This document shows positions 1-9,529 of a stretch of 64,000 nucleotides of DNA, one piece after another. The DNA is from Halotia branconii CENA392. Its GTDB lineage: Bacteria > Cyanobacteriota > Cyanobacteriia > Cyanobacteriales > Nostocaceae. Position 1 is the stretch's first letter; each line of letters starts with the position of its first letter. Made by a program: the position numbers and the translations under genes. The notes beneath the pieces are model-generated. The model made no database searches and was not told the origin of the DNA. It saw nothing but the letters and a program-made list of their open reading frames with translations. The DNA lies in contig NZ_CP124543.1 in assembly GCF_029953635.1 (NCBI RefSeq), positions 2,583,455 through 2,647,454 on the forward strand, written 5' to 3'.

Positions 1-287
1 AGACTTTTGAATATGATGGCAATTATTTTTCTTTATTTCCTTGGATAAATAAAGTGAGTGCAGACTGTGAGCAGAGCGAGCGAGCGCCTATATTGCTAAC
101 GCTAATGACTAGATGTAATTCTTTGTTGCCAGTTATTCTGCCGCTGCGGCGATCGTGTCCATTCAAAGGCTACGACGTTTAATAATAAACCAAATCCTCC
201 TTTTTCTCTTGCTTGGGCTACTTGGATTAGTGTTCAAATTGGTAGTTGGTCTGGTTACAGTTCTTAAAAGCCTCGGCGAATGGTTGT

Positions 288-398
288 CAAGCTATTTCTT
301 TAGGTAAACCGTTGAGTGATTTCAGCGCGCGTTTAGTATCTGAAGACGGAACTTTATGTGATGAGGGCGAAGTAGGAGAAATTGAAATCAGGGGCGGT
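288..398 (+). pseudogene. relic of an AMP-binding (adenylate-forming) enzyme
   Basis: A 37-residue stretch contains SLGKPL followed by a segment ending in GEVGEIEIRG. This resembles the region just before the hinge of acyl-CoA synthetases and NRPS adenylation domains (pattern xxGKPxxxxxxxxxDEDG...DGEVGEIxxRG). Open frame on either side is unrelated and soon stops, and no other adenylation motif is visible, so this is a decayed fragment. The rest of bases 1-611 shows only short broken frames and one HIP1-like site. Moderate confidence in the family, none in a function. Confidence 0.4.
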
Positions 399-611
399 CG
401 AAGTAAGCCGAAGTGCTGCCCCCCTGCGGTTTTAATAATAAGTCTTTGACCGGACACGATATGAAGCGTGGAGCGATCGCTTAGAAGTTGCTTGATCAGA
501 TTGAGTTAAAATTGCGAGTAGCCAGCTAAAGGGAAATACTTGTAACAGCATTATTATCTGGAACTTCGCTATAGTTAACGGTTAACAGGTAAGGTTAAAA
601 GAAGGAAACAG

Positions 612-1235
612 ATGGAAACTAAGCCAAGCAACCCATCGCCAGAACTCATAGAAATCCCCCCTGGTTATCTAAATATCATGGGTTATGTTGATGAGTCAGA
701 GGTGAATGGCCCTGGTTCTCGTGCTGTTATCTGGGTACAAGGTTGTCCCCGTGAGTGTCCTGGCTGCTTTAATCCTGAATCCTGGCCATTTAAGATTAAC
801 CAATTGATTGCTGTTGATACCCTGGTCGAAAAGATTTTGAGTAAACCTCAAAATACGGGTGTGACATTCTCTGGTGGAGAACCCTTTTGGCAAGCAACAG
901 CATTAGCATCTTTGGCACACAAGGTAAAAGCTGCTGGTTTAAATGTCATGTCTTTTACAGGATTCACCTTGAACCAACTACAGTCAGAATCAGCGCCGCC
1001 AGATTCCCTGACTTTGTTAGAACAACTGGATATCTTGATTGACGGGCCTTTTGTAGAGTCTTTGGCAATTAATTCTCCCGATTCTCCTGTTTCTTCGAGC
1101 AATCAACGGGTTCGTGTCTTAAACCCCGCTTTCGCCGACCAAATTACTTGGGCAAGTGACCAAATAGAGATTCACGTCCTTAAGGATGGTAGCCGCATTG
1201 TGACTGGCTACCAAGGTGGACTAAAACTGACATAA
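612..1235 (+). CDS. NrdG-like radical SAM activating protein (4Fe-4S single-cluster family)
   Basis: A 207-residue protein with the cluster motif C45-x3-C49-x2-C52 inside VQGCPRECPGCFNPESW, followed by TFSGGEPFW, the glycine-rich SAM-binding segment of the radical SAM fold. Length and layout match the anaerobic ribonucleotide reductase activase (NrdG) / pyruvate formate-lyase activase-like family, which uses a reduced Fe-S cluster and S-adenosylmethionine to make a glycyl radical on a partner. The ATG is preceded by a purine-rich GAAGGAAA. No class III reductase lies nearby, so the substrate protein is unknown. A hairpin with a T-run follows the stop. Confidence 0.8.
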   Translation: METKPSNPSPELIEIPPGYLNIMGYVDESEVNGPGSRAVIWVQGCPRECPGCFNPESWPFKINQLIAVDTLVEKILSKPQNTGVTFSGGEPFWQATALASLAHKVKAAGLNVMSFTGFTLNQLQSESAPPDSLTLLEQLDILIDGPFVESLAINSPDSPVSSSNQRVRVLNPAFADQITWASDQIEIHVLKDGSRIVTGYQGGLKLT

Positions 1236-1264
1236 ATCTTGATTTTGTGATAAGTGTTTGTAGT

Positions 1265-1288
1265 AAGGACTTTAGTCCTTATTTTTTT
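1265..1288 (+). terminator. Rho-independent terminator after the radical SAM gene
   Basis: Six-base-pair stem AAGGAC/GTCCTT with loop TTTA is followed by ATTTTTTT. The same palindrome core, GGACTTTAGTCC, recurs in several other spacers in this window, so it is also a dispersed repeat. Confidence 0.6.
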
Positions 1289-1320
1289 AAGCACTAAAAT
1301 CATTACTACAAACCTCATCA

Positions 1321-1490
1321 AAGGCGACGGGAAACCCACTCCTTCAAGGGGTGTCCGTAATAGTCGCCCCGTCGCCGTCAGGTGTTAGTAGTCAGTTGTG
1401 AGTAGCGCTCGTCAACTGACCACTGACCACTGACCACTAACACGAAATCCCGTCCCTTCTAGGGGTGGGATGAGCTTAACTAGGAATTAC
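1321..1490. repeat. composite intergenic repeat, copy 1, with a 7-bp tandem block
   Basis: It begins with an inverted repeat (GGCGACGGG paired with CCCGTCGCC), continues through GTCGCCGTCAGGTGTTAGTAG, has CTGACCA tandemly repeated three times (about 1421-1441), and ends with a CCC-rich palindrome around CCCTTCTAGGGG. A second copy lies at about 5111-5453 but is split by other repeat sequence. Short heptamer tandem arrays (STRR type) are known from heterocystous cyanobacteria. Confidence 0.6.
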
Positions 1491-1508
1491 AAATTCCCTG
1501 TAGCGTTA

Positions 1509-1769
1509 CTAAATTCTGCCTAAGTTATGTAGTCCTAAAATAACGCCCACTCCTAAAATATGACCGAAGGCGGTAGTTGCCAATAATGCAGGTAAACCAA
1601 AACCACCAAATAAATTAGGTGATGGTAAGGCTGGTTCTGAACTGGGATACTTGATGGTAGATTTGCCAAAGGCAATGGCAATAATATTGACAATAATCAT
1701 AATAATCCCAACTGTAGGACTCCATTGCAGGGGTGTAGTAGCAGCAGCGAGTAAGGTTGAAGTAAGCAC
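1509..1769 (-). CDS. psaK: photosystem I reaction centre subunit PsaK
   Basis: An 86-residue protein with two hydrophobic helices (about residues 16-38 and 55-80) and the family-typical end FGHILGVGVILGLHNLGRI. PsaK is a peripheral membrane-spanning subunit at the edge of photosystem I, important for trimer surroundings and for docking of phycobilisome/IsiA antennae. Translation starts at GTG (1769), supported by GGAG eight bases upstream; the N-terminus then reads MLTSTLLAAATTPLQW, as in other PsaK proteins. It stands alone, divergent from sufE across a 308-bp spacer. Confidence 0.95.
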   Translation of the reverse strand: MLTSTLLAAATTPLQWSPTVGIIMIIVNIIAIAFGKSTIKYPSSEPALPSPNLFGGFGLPALLATTAFGHILGVGVILGLHNLGRI

Positions 1770-2077
1770 CTGATTGGCTCCTGAAAGTTATTAACGATTG
1801 AAAATATAATCTGAGAATTACTGAAGTAAATTCAATAAAAAGCCTGATTCTGCATTAATATTTAACACTTATTTTCAATACTTAATCAAATTATCGTCTA
1901 GCTAAAATTACCAGCAGCGATCGCTCGAATTGCTCAAATTGCTAAAATAAATGTAGGCGATGCCTTGACGCTTGGCAAATGGCAAGCCGCTAAAGCTTTG
2001 ATAATCTGAAGTTAAGGTGCGATCGCTCTCAAGATAATTTACACTCAAGGTAAAGCCGATTATTTGCAGCTTCTGTT
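1770..2077. other. spacer between divergent psaK and sufE
   Basis: 308 bases that must hold both promoters. It has an AT-rich stretch at about 1795-1880 on the psaK side, two HIP1 octamers (near 1918 and 2020) and a short repeat-like TTGGCAAATGGCAAGC. I see no gene and no clear operator. Confidence 0.5.
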
Positions 2078-2518
2078 ATGTCTTCAACTCTAGATTCTTT
2101 GCCACCTGCACTCGCTAAAATTGTCCAGCGCTTCCAACGGGCTGCTGAACCGAAGCGACGCTACGAACAACTGATCTGGTACGCTCAGAAGCTCAATGAA
2201 TTTCCCGAAGCAGACAAGTTACCAGAAAACAAAGTCCCTGGTTGTGTTTCTCAAGTATATATCACAGCAGCTTTAGATGATAATAAAGTTGTCTTTCAAG
2301 GCGACTCGGATTCTCAATTAACTAAAGGATTAGTAGGGCTTTTAGTGGAAGGTTTGAAAGGATTAACTCCCACTGAAATTGTCCAATTGACTCCAGACTT
2401 TATTCAGGCAACTGGTTTAAACGTAAGTCTAACACCTTCCCGTGCTAATGGATTTTATAATATTTTTAAAACCATGCAAAAAAAAGCGTTGGAATGTAAG
2501 TTAGATATGCCTAACTAA
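2078..2518 (+). CDS. sufE: SufE-family cysteine desulfurase activator
   Basis: A 146-residue protein that matches SufE over its whole length. The acceptor cysteine is C56 in NKVPGCVSQVY, and LTPSRANGFYNIFKTM is the conserved C-terminal helix. SufE takes the persulfide sulfur from the desulfurase SufS and stimulates it, feeding Fe-S cluster assembly in the cytoplasm. No sufS or sufBCD is adjacent, as is common in cyanobacteria where sufE stands alone. A perfect 12-bp inverted repeat follows the stop codon. Confidence 0.92.
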   Translation: MSSTLDSLPPALAKIVQRFQRAAEPKRRYEQLIWYAQKLNEFPEADKLPENKVPGCVSQVYITAALDDNKVVFQGDSDSQLTKGLVGLLVEGLKGLTPTEIVQLTPDFIQATGLNVSLTPSRANGFYNIFKTMQKKALECKLDMPN

Positions 2519-2550
2519 CACAGATTAGGGATCGTAAATATCCCAAATTA

Positions 2551-2586
2551 AAAGTTAGGAGTGAGGAATATCTAACTCCTAACTTT
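2551..2586. repeat. perfect 12-bp inverted repeat after sufE
   Basis: AAAGTTAGGAGT pairs with ACTCCTAACTTT across a 12-base loop. There is no T-run, so it is either a weak terminator or an mRNA-end hairpin. The TTAGGAGT/ACTCCTAA core is a common cyanobacterial spacer repeat. Confidence 0.6.
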
Positions 2587-2617
2587 CCAGTTTTAGTAAC
2601 AACAAATATTTATTCTA

Positions 2618-3526
2618 ATGTCAACCACTTTATTAGCAGCTGATAATCCTGTAGAATTTGGCGGAGTAGTTCAAGAATATACGTGGTATTGGGAAAATCA
2701 ACCATTGCGCGTAATTTATGAAACCCTTGGCAAAGGTTCACCAATATTGCTACTCCCAGCTTTTAGTAGCGTTTCAACTCGTGGGGAAATGGGCGAATTA
2801 GCTAAATTATTAGCTCCTCACTTTCAAGTTGTAGCAGTAGACTGGCCTGGATTTGGGCAATCTTCTCGTCCTAGTTTAGATTACCAACCCCAAATATATC
2901 AGCAATTTTTAGAAGATTTTGTCAAAGCTGTTTTTAAGACAAAAATTACTGTAGTGGCGGCTGGACATGCTGCTAGTTATGTATTGCAACTAGCTGTGAA
3001 ACAGCCTGATATCTTTTCGCGGATTGTTTTGGTAGCACCCACTTGGCGTGGCCCTTTGCCGACAATGGGGGCAAATCAGCAAATAGCTGGCATGGTGAGA
3101 GGATTGGTGCGATCGCCTATACTTGGTCAAGTACTTTATTACCTCAACACTAGACCATCCTTTCTAAGTTGGATGTACCGTCGCCACGTTTTTACTGATG
3201 AAGCTAAACTTACCCCTAGTTTCATCGCTCAAAAATGGCAAACAACTCAACAACCAGGAGCAAGATTTGCTTCTGCTGCCTTCGTAACAGGTAATCTTGA
3301 TGCCATACACGAGCAATCTGATTTTCTAACACTTGGGCGATCGTTGTCTGTACCTTTGATGGTTATCATTGGGGAATCTTGCCCTCCCAAATCACGAGCA
3401 GAAATGGACGCTTTAGTAGCATTACCAAACGTGACAAGTGCGACTGTCCCTGGTTCCTTGGGACTACATGAGGAACACCCAGCAAATGTTTTAGAAGCGG
3501 TTCGGGATTTTTTGTTCTCTGTTTGA
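2618..3526 (+). CDS. alpha/beta-hydrolase-fold protein lacking the nucleophile serine
   Basis: A 302-residue protein with an alpha/beta-hydrolase layout: oxyanion-hole strand ILLLPAFSS, the DWPGFGQSSRP turn, the nucleophile-elbow strand, and a C-terminal histidine in GLHEEHP. At the elbow, where GxSxG is expected, it reads GHAAS, so the serine position (A118) is alanine. Close relatives in cyanobacteria are annotated as alpha/beta hydrolases. With this residue missing it may not be a classical esterase. It follows sufE by about 100 bases on the same strand. No substrate can be inferred. Confidence 0.75.
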   Translation: MSTTLLAADNPVEFGGVVQEYTWYWENQPLRVIYETLGKGSPILLLPAFSSVSTRGEMGELAKLLAPHFQVVAVDWPGFGQSSRPSLDYQPQIYQQFLEDFVKAVFKTKITVVAAGHAASYVLQLAVKQPDIFSRIVLVAPTWRGPLPTMGANQQIAGMVRGLVRSPILGQVLYYLNTRPSFLSWMYRRHVFTDEAKLTPSFIAQKWQTTQQPGARFASAAFVTGNLDAIHEQSDFLTLGRSLSVPLMVIIGESCPPKSRAEMDALVALPNVTSATVPGSLGLHEEHPANVLEAVRDFLFSV

Positions 3527-3862
3527 ACTCAAAGAAGTAGTACCCACAAAGCTGGAAAACGCAAATAACATCCAGCCAAAACAGATATGTTTTCTTGTTT
3601 GCCAATCTTGTTTATTATTGGTTGTGGCGATCGCATCGGCACTAATCTCAAATCTCCAACATGTCAATGCACCTATTCCTAAAAAAATACTGCTGAGGAT
3701 AGAGGTAATTGCAATTATTTTAAGAGTGCGTTCAGTCAGAGTCTGTCGTATCTTCAAACGTTTGACATCACGGCGATGACGAATAATAGCTAATTCATCT
3801 GTTTGTAGAAGCTCTATATGCCCTGGTTTAGCCAAAACAGGGGCAACTTGTTGATTTTTCAT
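3491..3862 (-). CDS. small hypothetical membrane protein
   Basis: A 123-residue frame starting at ATG 3862 with one clear hydrophobic segment (LKIIAITSILSSIFLGIGALT, about residues 48-68) after a basic stretch RHRRDVKRLKIRQ. A second, weaker hydrophobic patch follows. Its 3' end overlaps the last 36 bases of the opposite hydrolase gene, and the last ~35 residues look less protein-like, so the true end or start may differ. No family recognised. I rate it possible because the N-terminal half has a plausible composition and the space is otherwise empty. Confidence 0.45.
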   Translation of the reverse strand: MKNQQVAPVLAKPGHIELLQTDELAIIRHRRDVKRLKIRQTLTERTLKIIAITSILSSIFLGIGALTCWRFEISADAIATTNNKQDWQTRKHICFGWMLFAFSSFVGTTSLSSNREQKIPNRF

Positions 3863-3979
3863 AATCAATTGTCACTTTAAATCAGGTATTTAAGTTTTAA
3901 TATCATTTGTATCACTAGTCACATAGTAACCTGTCAGCATAGCTGAGACCACTTTCTATAGATTGAACTATCAAAACTA

Positions 3980-4996
3980 TTACCTCTGATTTTGATGAGA
4001 CCAAATTGGCAATTGATTCACTTTTTTGAGTGTTAACTGTACATAAGTTGTTTGGCTTTGTCCGATTGTTTTTGTACCAAAATAGCCTTGAGAACCGCTA
4101 TGAGCATGAGGTCCTGTGTTTAAAACTGTATAACGTCCTTGACGACGAGCTTGATTGAAAGGTGAACCGACTGTGATTGGCCAGCGTGAAGCAAATACAA
4201 TCTGGCTAATATCTTCAATCCAGTCTCGACTACCTACAAGTTGATACACATGCTCAACTGCATCAAAGCCTTTTTCACCATCAAAATCACCACCTATGGA
4301 AACAACAATTAATTGAAAATTGAGCGACTGCTTAAGATCAGAAGCCGCACCAAGGGCGACTTGCACTCCGCCACTGGTTCCAACTAAAATCAGTTTAAGT
4401 CGTTGTTTTGGTTGTTTGGGTAAAGGATATACGGCATTCATGCGATTAGCGATCGCATTCGCAATTCCCAAGTTATAAATATTTCCATAACGATCATCGG
4501 CAGAAATAGCAAATCGCCAGAGATTACGAATTTTAATTAAAACATCTGTATTAGAAAACCAACCATCTGCTTTTTCGGCTGCACTCCACAGAGGGGCTAA
4601 TAACCGTCGTCCTCCTAAACTTTCATTAGCAGCGGAATAAGGAAAAACATCCCGCACTGTTACACAATTACGATGAATTTGCTCTAATTTATTTAAGAAA
4701 AATTCTTCGCCTGGAGTTAATTGGTTGGCAGAAAAATCTCCCACTCCTGGTAAAAAAACTATATAGCAATCAATATTTTTTGATTGATCAACTTTAAGTG
4801 AACGGTTATCTCCAGGTAACTTTTTCGTGAGGTTTTTCTTAATTCCCAAGCTTTGGGAACTTTGTTTCAACCACCATACCAAGGTTCCTACAGGGGCAAG
4901 AGTTCCCCAGGCAAGAAGTATTATCCCTGCTAAAATCAACAGTTTTAATGTTCCACTTTGCAACAATAACAGTATTTGTCCGCCAATCTTACGCAT
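3980..4996 (-). CDS. membrane-anchored alpha/beta-hydrolase-like protein
   Basis: A 338-residue protein with an N-terminal hydrophobic anchor (about residues 8-42) and a soluble part that looks like a serine hydrolase: strand CYIVFLPGVGDFS, then LKLILVGTSGGVQVALGAA (GTSGG elbow, serine nucleophile candidate), and a C-terminal HAHSGSQGYFG with candidate histidines. This pattern occurs in conserved cyanobacterial hypothetical proteins. It probably faces the periplasm or thylakoid lumen, but topology is inferred. It stands alone, with repeat-rich DNA upstream. Confidence 0.65.
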   Translation of the reverse strand: MRKIGGQILLLLQSGTLKLLILAGIILLAWGTLAPVGTLVWWLKQSSQSLGIKKNLTKKLPGDNRSLKVDQSKNIDCYIVFLPGVGDFSANQLTPGEEFFLNKLEQIHRNCVTVRDVFPYSAANESLGGRRLLAPLWSAAEKADGWFSNTDVLIKIRNLWRFAISADDRYGNIYNLGIANAIANRMNAVYPLPKQPKQRLKLILVGTSGGVQVALGAASDLKQSLNFQLIVVSIGGDFDGEKGFDAVEHVYQLVGSRDWIEDISQIVFASRWPITVGSPFNQARRQGRYTVLNTGPHAHSGSQGYFGTKTIGQSQTTYVQLTLKKVNQLPIWSHQNQR

Positions 4997-5107
4997 TTGA
5001 GATTATTGTTTTTATATAAATAGCAAGGAGGCAGGTGGAAAAAGCTAGTTTTTGGCAGGATTTTATCCTTTAATATTTTATATTTAATTGTGCCGACCTA
5101 CTTAGTT

Positions 5108-5453
5108 AACGCCCCGTCGCCGTCAGGTGTTAATAGCCAGCGATGCACTGAGTTTTGACTACTTCGACTTCGCCCTTCTCCTGTCAAAGACGCTACGCGC
5201 TAAGCGTATCTATGCCGTAAGCTTTACGGCTTGCTTCGACTGCGCCCTTCGGCTACGCTCAGGTTAAACTCAGCAACCAACGCTCAGGCTAAACTCAGTA
5301 CAAGTGTGCGGCAGTTGAGTTTCGACTGCGCTCAACTACCGCGAAGTCGAAACTCAACTACCGTGTATCCGAAGTGTAGTCAGTAGCAAAAACAACTGAC
5401 CACTGACACAAAATCCCGCCCCTTCCAGGGGTAGGATGAGTTTAATAGTTAGG
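5108..5453. repeat. composite repeat copy 2, split by other dispersed repeats
   Basis: The left end (GCCCCGTCGCCGTCAGGTGTT) and the right end (AACTGACCACTGACAC followed by a CCCCTTCCAGGGG palindrome) match the copy at 1321-1490. Between them lie about 250 bases of another family built from TTCGACTGCGC, GGCTACGCTCAG and CAACTACCGCG units. No gene is visible in 4997-5457; short frames here are repeat-derived. Confidence 0.6.
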
Positions 5454-5457
5454 AAAA

Positions 5458-6033
5458 ATGAGCAGCAATAAGAAAAAATCAAGGTCAGGTTTGTGTCGTA
5501 CAATTCGGTATGCTCTAGCTTTGAATGGTGACTTTTATGAAAATGCTCACAATACACAGCGAAACCGGAGTTTAGCCTTAAGTATTGTAATTTTAGCTGC
5601 TATTTCTCATGCTATAGGTAGTGGTGTAATTTTATTAATCAATCGAGCGACAATTTTTGTACTTTTGACGGGTCTTTTGATTGATGCGATCGCTATTATT
5701 GCAGGATATTATTTCTGGACATTCACAATTTGGAAAATTGGACAATGGCTCAAACCAATCGATCCTACTTATGGTGACTTACTTATTCCGCTAGGCTTTG
5801 CTTATGCACCGCAATTACTGAATTTTTTCACCCTTATTCCCTTACTAGGACGACCAATCGAGTTGATCTTGGCAGTGTGGAGTTTATTGGCGGTGATTGT
5901 TGCAGTGCGCCAAGGTTTAGATATTACTACTCGACGAGCAGCATTTATCTGTTTAGTAGGCTGGCCTTTAATTCAAATTGCGATCGGTTTTGTACAAGTT
6001 TTAGAGCAACGATTGGTAAGGTGGACAAACTGA
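5458..6033 (+). CDS. Yip1-like multi-spanning membrane protein
   Basis: A 191-residue protein with about five hydrophobic segments (roughly residues 40-60, 67-90, 108-128, 133-150 and 160-180) after a basic N-terminus SSNKKKSRSG. The spacing, and DPTYGDLLIPLGFAYAPQLL in the middle, resemble bacterial YIP1-family proteins. AGGA sits just before the ATG. It probably lies in the plasma or thylakoid membrane. Function is unknown, and the neighbours give no clue. Confidence 0.65.
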   Translation: MSSNKKKSRSGLCRTIRYALALNGDFYENAHNTQRNRSLALSIVILAAISHAIGSGVILLINRATIFVLLTGLLIDAIAIIAGYYFWTFTIWKIGQWLKPIDPTYGDLLIPLGFAYAPQLLNFFTLIPLLGRPIELILAVWSLLAVIVAVRQGLDITTRRAAFICLVGWPLIQIAIGFVQVLEQRLVRWTN

Positions 6034-6106
6034 AAGGCATAACTATCTAATCGAAAGTAATCTTAGTAGTTGATGCTAAGATAGGCGATCGCACCAATAT
6101 GACATC

Positions 6107-6286
6107 ATGCTTGCAGTAGCTAGCTGGGCATATACAGTTTTCGTCGAATTGGCCTTGAAAACCGAAAGCAGTCCAGGATGGAGCAGGTTGATCTATCAAT
6201 TATTGTGTCATCAAAAACCAAATACGCGTTATCATTCGCACTGTGCCAGTTGCGTAAGTCTTATTTATCAGCCTACACAACAATAA
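6107..6286 (+). CDS. possible small protein or DUF2085-like fragment
   Basis: An ATG-initiated 59-codon frame ends in IYQLLCHQKPNTRYHSHCASC followed by VSLIYQPTQQ. The spacing CHQKP...C..C loosely recalls the cysteine motif of DUF2085 membrane proteins (CHQ-P-R ... C-RC-G), which suggests a decayed end of such a gene. There is no clear ribosome-binding site. It may be a relic or non-coding. Confidence 0.3.
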   Translation: MLAVASWAYTVFVELALKTESSPGWSRLIYQLLCHQKPNTRYHSHCASCVSLIYQPTQQ

Positions 6287-6608
6287 ACGTCCACCAAAAG
6301 AAGTATTTTTAAATTGTGTTCATTAGATATTTGGAATGTATTACAAGGTAATTTTCTATCTGAATTTTAAAAATAAATAAAATTAATCTTAAAAAATACT
6401 TAGTCTGTTAGCCTTTGTGAGAGAACGTTATTGGCATCTATTCAGGTTTATTTCTAGATTCAAAAAAGTGTATTAAGTGGCTAGTAATAATCAGCTTCAC
6501 AGATTAAAACAGGGAAATTTGTCATGGGTAAGATGACTCGCATACCGTAAATGATTAAACTGTCATACGAAATGAATTTGCCAATTTACTTTTGTAATGG
6601 AGTTTAAG
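6287..6608. other. AT-rich leader region of the phosphoketolase gene
   Basis: About 320 AT-rich bases (one run of A/T around 6360-6400) that probably carry the phosphoketolase promoter. I looked for GTA-N8-TAC and found none with correct spacing. No further gene or repeat is visible. Confidence 0.4.
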
Positions 6609-8990
6609 ATGACATTAACAACTACTCCACAGACAAAGCCTTTAAAAGATGAAGAACTGCACAAAATGAATGCCTACTGGCGTGCAGCGAACTATCTTTC
6701 CGTCGGACAGATATATTTGCTCGATAATCCACTGCTGCAAGAACCTTTAAAGTTAGAACACGTCAAACCTAGATTGCTGGGTCACTGGGGAACAACACCA
6801 GGGCTGAACTTTATCTACGTTCATCTAAATCGGGTAATCAAAAAATATGACTTGAACACAATCTACATTGCTGGGCCAGGTCATGGCGGGCCTGGATTAG
6901 TAGCCAACACCTATCTCGAAGGTACTTACAGCGAATATTACCCCAACATCTCCCAAGATGTTGAGGGTATGCAGAGACTTTTCAAACAATTTTCATTTCC
7001 AGGTGGTATTCCTAGCCACGTAGCACCAGAAACCCCAGGTTCTATTCATGAAGGTGGTGAACTTGGTTATGCTCTTGTTCACGCTTATGGTGCAGCCTTC
7101 GATAACCCTGATTTAGTGGTTGCTGCTGTTGTTGGTGATGGCGAAGCTGAAACTGGTGCTTTAGCTACTAGCTGGCATTCTAATAAATTTCTTAATCCAG
7201 TCCGTGATGGGGCAGTACTGCCGATTTTACATCTAAATGGATATAAAATAGCTAACCCCACTTTATTAGCACGATTGAGCTATCAAGAGTTAGAGAGCTT
7301 ATTTGTAGGTTATGGTTATAAACCTTACTTTGTAGAAGGTGTTGAACCCGCAGATGTGCATCAACAGATGGCTGCTACTTTGGATATTGCGATCGCGGAA
7401 ATTCAAAGTATCCAAAGAGAAGCCCGTGTACATGGCTTTACCAAACGTCCCCAATGGCCAATGATTATCCTTAGAACCCCCAAAGGTTGGACAGGGCCAA
7501 AGGATGTAGATGGGAAAAAGACCGAGGGTTTCTGGCGATCGCACCAAGTCCCTTTTGGCGAATTAGCAAGTAAGCCAGAACATTTAAAATTGCTAGAAGA
7601 GTGGATGAAGAGTTACAAACCCGAAGAACTCTTTGACGCTAACGGCAAGTTGATGGCAGAATTGGCAGAACTCGCTCCCAAAAAACATCGACGCATGGGG
7701 GATAATCCCCACGCTAATGGCGGAATTTTGCTGCGTGATTTGAAGATGCCCAATTTTCAAGACTATGGGGTAGATGTTTCTCAACCGGGTACAAGTTACG
7801 CCGAAGCTACCAAAGTCATGTCAACATTCCTGCGGGATGTGATGAAACTCAATCTGGAAAGCCAAAACTTCCGGATTTTTGGCCCCGATGAAACAGCATC
7901 CAATCGCCTCAGTGCAGTGTTGGAAGTCACAAATCGGGCTTGGACTGCCGAAACTCTTCCAGAAGATGAAAATTTATCTCCTGATGGTCGAGTAATGGAA
8001 ATTCTTAGTGAAACTACTTGCCAAGGCTGGTTAGAAGGTTACTTGCTCACAGGCCGTCATGGTTTCTTCTCTTGCTATGAGGCATTTATCCACATAGTAG
8101 ATTCCATGCTTAACCAACATGCCAAATGGCTCAAAACCACTAATGATATTCCCTGGCGTAGACCAATTGCTTCTCTTAATTACCTGCTGACTTCCCACGT
8201 TTGGCGGCAAGATCACAACGGTTTTTCTCACCAAGATCCCGGTTTTATTGACCATGTAGTCAACAAAAAATCAGAAATCGTGCGCGTGTATCTTCCCCCT
8301 GATGCCAACACTCTGCTGTCGGTAACAGATCATTGCCTGAACAGCCGCCAATATGTCAACGTTATCGTTGCTGGCAAGCAACCATCGTTGCAATATTTAG
8401 ATATGGATGCAGCTATCAATCACTGTACTAAAGGCATTGGTATTTGGGAATGGGCAAGCAATGATAAAGGCAGCGAACCAGATGTAGTCATGGCTTGCGC
8501 TGGAGATGTTCCCACTTTAGAGACTTTAGCTGCCGTAGATATTTTGCGCCAAAACTTTCCTGAATTGAAGGTGCGAGTAGTTAACGTAGTAGATTTGATG
8601 ACACTCCAACCAAAAAGTGAACATCCCCACGGTTTAAGCACTAAAGATTTCGATACGATTTTCACTACCGACAAACCGATCATCTTTGCTTTTCATGGTT
8701 ATCCGTGGCTAATCCATCGCTTAACTTATCGCCACACCAACCACAATAATCTACATGTACGTGGTTATAAAGAAGAGGGAACTACCACTACTCCCTTTGA
8801 TATGGTCGTTCTCAACGATCTTGATCGCTTTGACTTGGTAATGGACGTAATTGATCGCGTACCAAAATTAGGGGCTAATGCAGCTTATGTCAAGCAAATG
8901 CTGCAAGATAAGCTCATCGAACATCAACACTATATTTCTGAGCATGGTGAGGATATGCCAGAAATTCGTAATTGGAAGTGGCCGTACTAA
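6609..8990 (+). CDS. xfp: xylulose-5-P/fructose-6-P phosphoketolase
   Basis: A 793-residue thiamine-diphosphate enzyme matching the family at full length. It splits xylulose-5-phosphate (or fructose-6-phosphate) with phosphate into acetyl-phosphate and a shorter sugar phosphate. Visible motifs are [17 protein letters not shown] and [23 protein letters not shown] (substrate and cofactor region), [19 protein letters not shown] (Mg/ThDP site), and [13 protein letters not shown] with [11 protein letters not shown] in the second half. I chose ATG 6609 because GGAG lies seven bases before it; an ATG at 6597 in the same frame has no such site. In cyanobacteria this route supplies acetyl units, notably in the dark. 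It stands alone. Confidence 0.96.
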   Translation: MTLTTTPQTKPLKDEELHKMNAYWRAANYLSVGQIYLLDNPLLQEPLKLEHVKPRLLGHWGTTPGLNFIYVHLNRVIKKYDLNTIYIAGPGHGGPGLVANTYLEGTYSEYYPNISQDVEGMQRLFKQFSFPGGIPSHVAPETPGSIHEGGELGYALVHAYGAAFDNPDLVVAAVVGDGEAETGALATSWHSNKFLNPVRDGAVLPILHLNGYKIANPTLLARLSYQELESLFVGYGYKPYFVEGVEPADVHQQMAATLDIAIAEIQSIQREARVHGFTKRPQWPMIILRTPKGWTGPKDVDGKKTEGFWRSHQVPFGELASKPEHLKLLEEWMKSYKPEELFDANGKLMAELAELAPKKHRRMGDNPHANGGILLRDLKMPNFQDYGVDVSQPGTSYAEATKVMSTFLRDVMKLNLESQNFRIFGPDETASNRLSAVLEVTNRAWTAETLPEDENLSPDGRVMEILSETTCQGWLEGYLLTGRHGFFSCYEAFIHIVDSMLNQHAKWLKTTNDIPWRRPIASLNYLLTSHVWRQDHNGFSHQDPGFIDHVVNKKSEIVRVYLPPDANTLLSVTDHCLNSRQYVNVIVAGKQPSLQYLDMDAAINHCTKGIGIWEWASNDKGSEPDVVMACAGDVPTLETLAAVDILRQNFPELKVRVVNVVDLMTLQPKSEHPHGLSTKDFDTIFTTDKPIIFAFHGYPWLIHRLTYRHTNHNNLHVRGYKEEGTTTTPFDMVVLNDLDRFDLVMDVIDRVPKLGANAAYVKQMLQDKLIEHQHYISEHGEDMPEIRNWKWPY

Positions 8991-9076
8991 TCGGTTTGGT
9001 TGACAAAATTAGCTGTTGAGGCACGAAGAAAGCAGGGAGAACAGGAGAAAGAGATAATTCTTCATTCCCCGATCGC

Positions 9077-9165
9077 TGAGCGTACTTGTGCTGAGTTTAT
9101 CCTGAGCGTAGCCGAAGGGCGCAGTCGAAGCAAGCCGAAGGGCGTAGTCGAAGTAGCCGAAGCGT
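9077..9165. repeat. dispersed repeat cluster (AGTCGAAG / GAGCGTAGCCGAAGG type)
   Basis: Alternating units CTGAGCGTAGCCGAAGGGCG, CAGTCGAAGCAAGCCGAAGG and TAGTCGAAGTAGCCGAAG follow the phosphoketolase gene. The same family is at 5155-5365, 13660-13696, 42287-42390, 56563-56700 and inside narB near 63930. The open frame across it (9000-9239) is repeat-made and is not called. Bases 9166-9396 hold two HIP1 octamers and nothing else clear. Confidence 0.65.
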
Positions 9166-9396
9166 GTACCCTGCACCCTGCCTCTGACAGGTGTAGGTTT
9201 TTACAAGGGACAACAAGTACTGAAGAACCACTATTTTGAGGCTAAAACTATAACTGAAGGCGATCGCATAATTTATGTTGTAATTCAGTAATACCAACAT
9301 TTGAATAAGGCGATCGCCTTTCAAAAGCCTCTTCTTGTTTTTATGAGGGATTATTTTAGTGCTAATTTGTTAACAGTGACAAACAACTAGTTATAG

Positions 9397-9468
<72 letters not shown>

Positions 9469-9529
9469 GCACAAAAGGTAATGTTAGCAAATTTCTGAAG
9501 GTTTTACCAGTGTTGAGGCGGAGAACAAT

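Noticed and set aside
6520..6560. Possible NtcA site before phosphoketolase (GTAAGATGACTCGCATAC)
   Set aside because: The gap between GTA and TAC is too long for NtcA.
9000..9239. 79-codon frame after the phosphoketolase gene
   Set aside because: Most of it is built from CTGAGCGTAGCCGAAGG-type spacer repeats; no start signal or family features.
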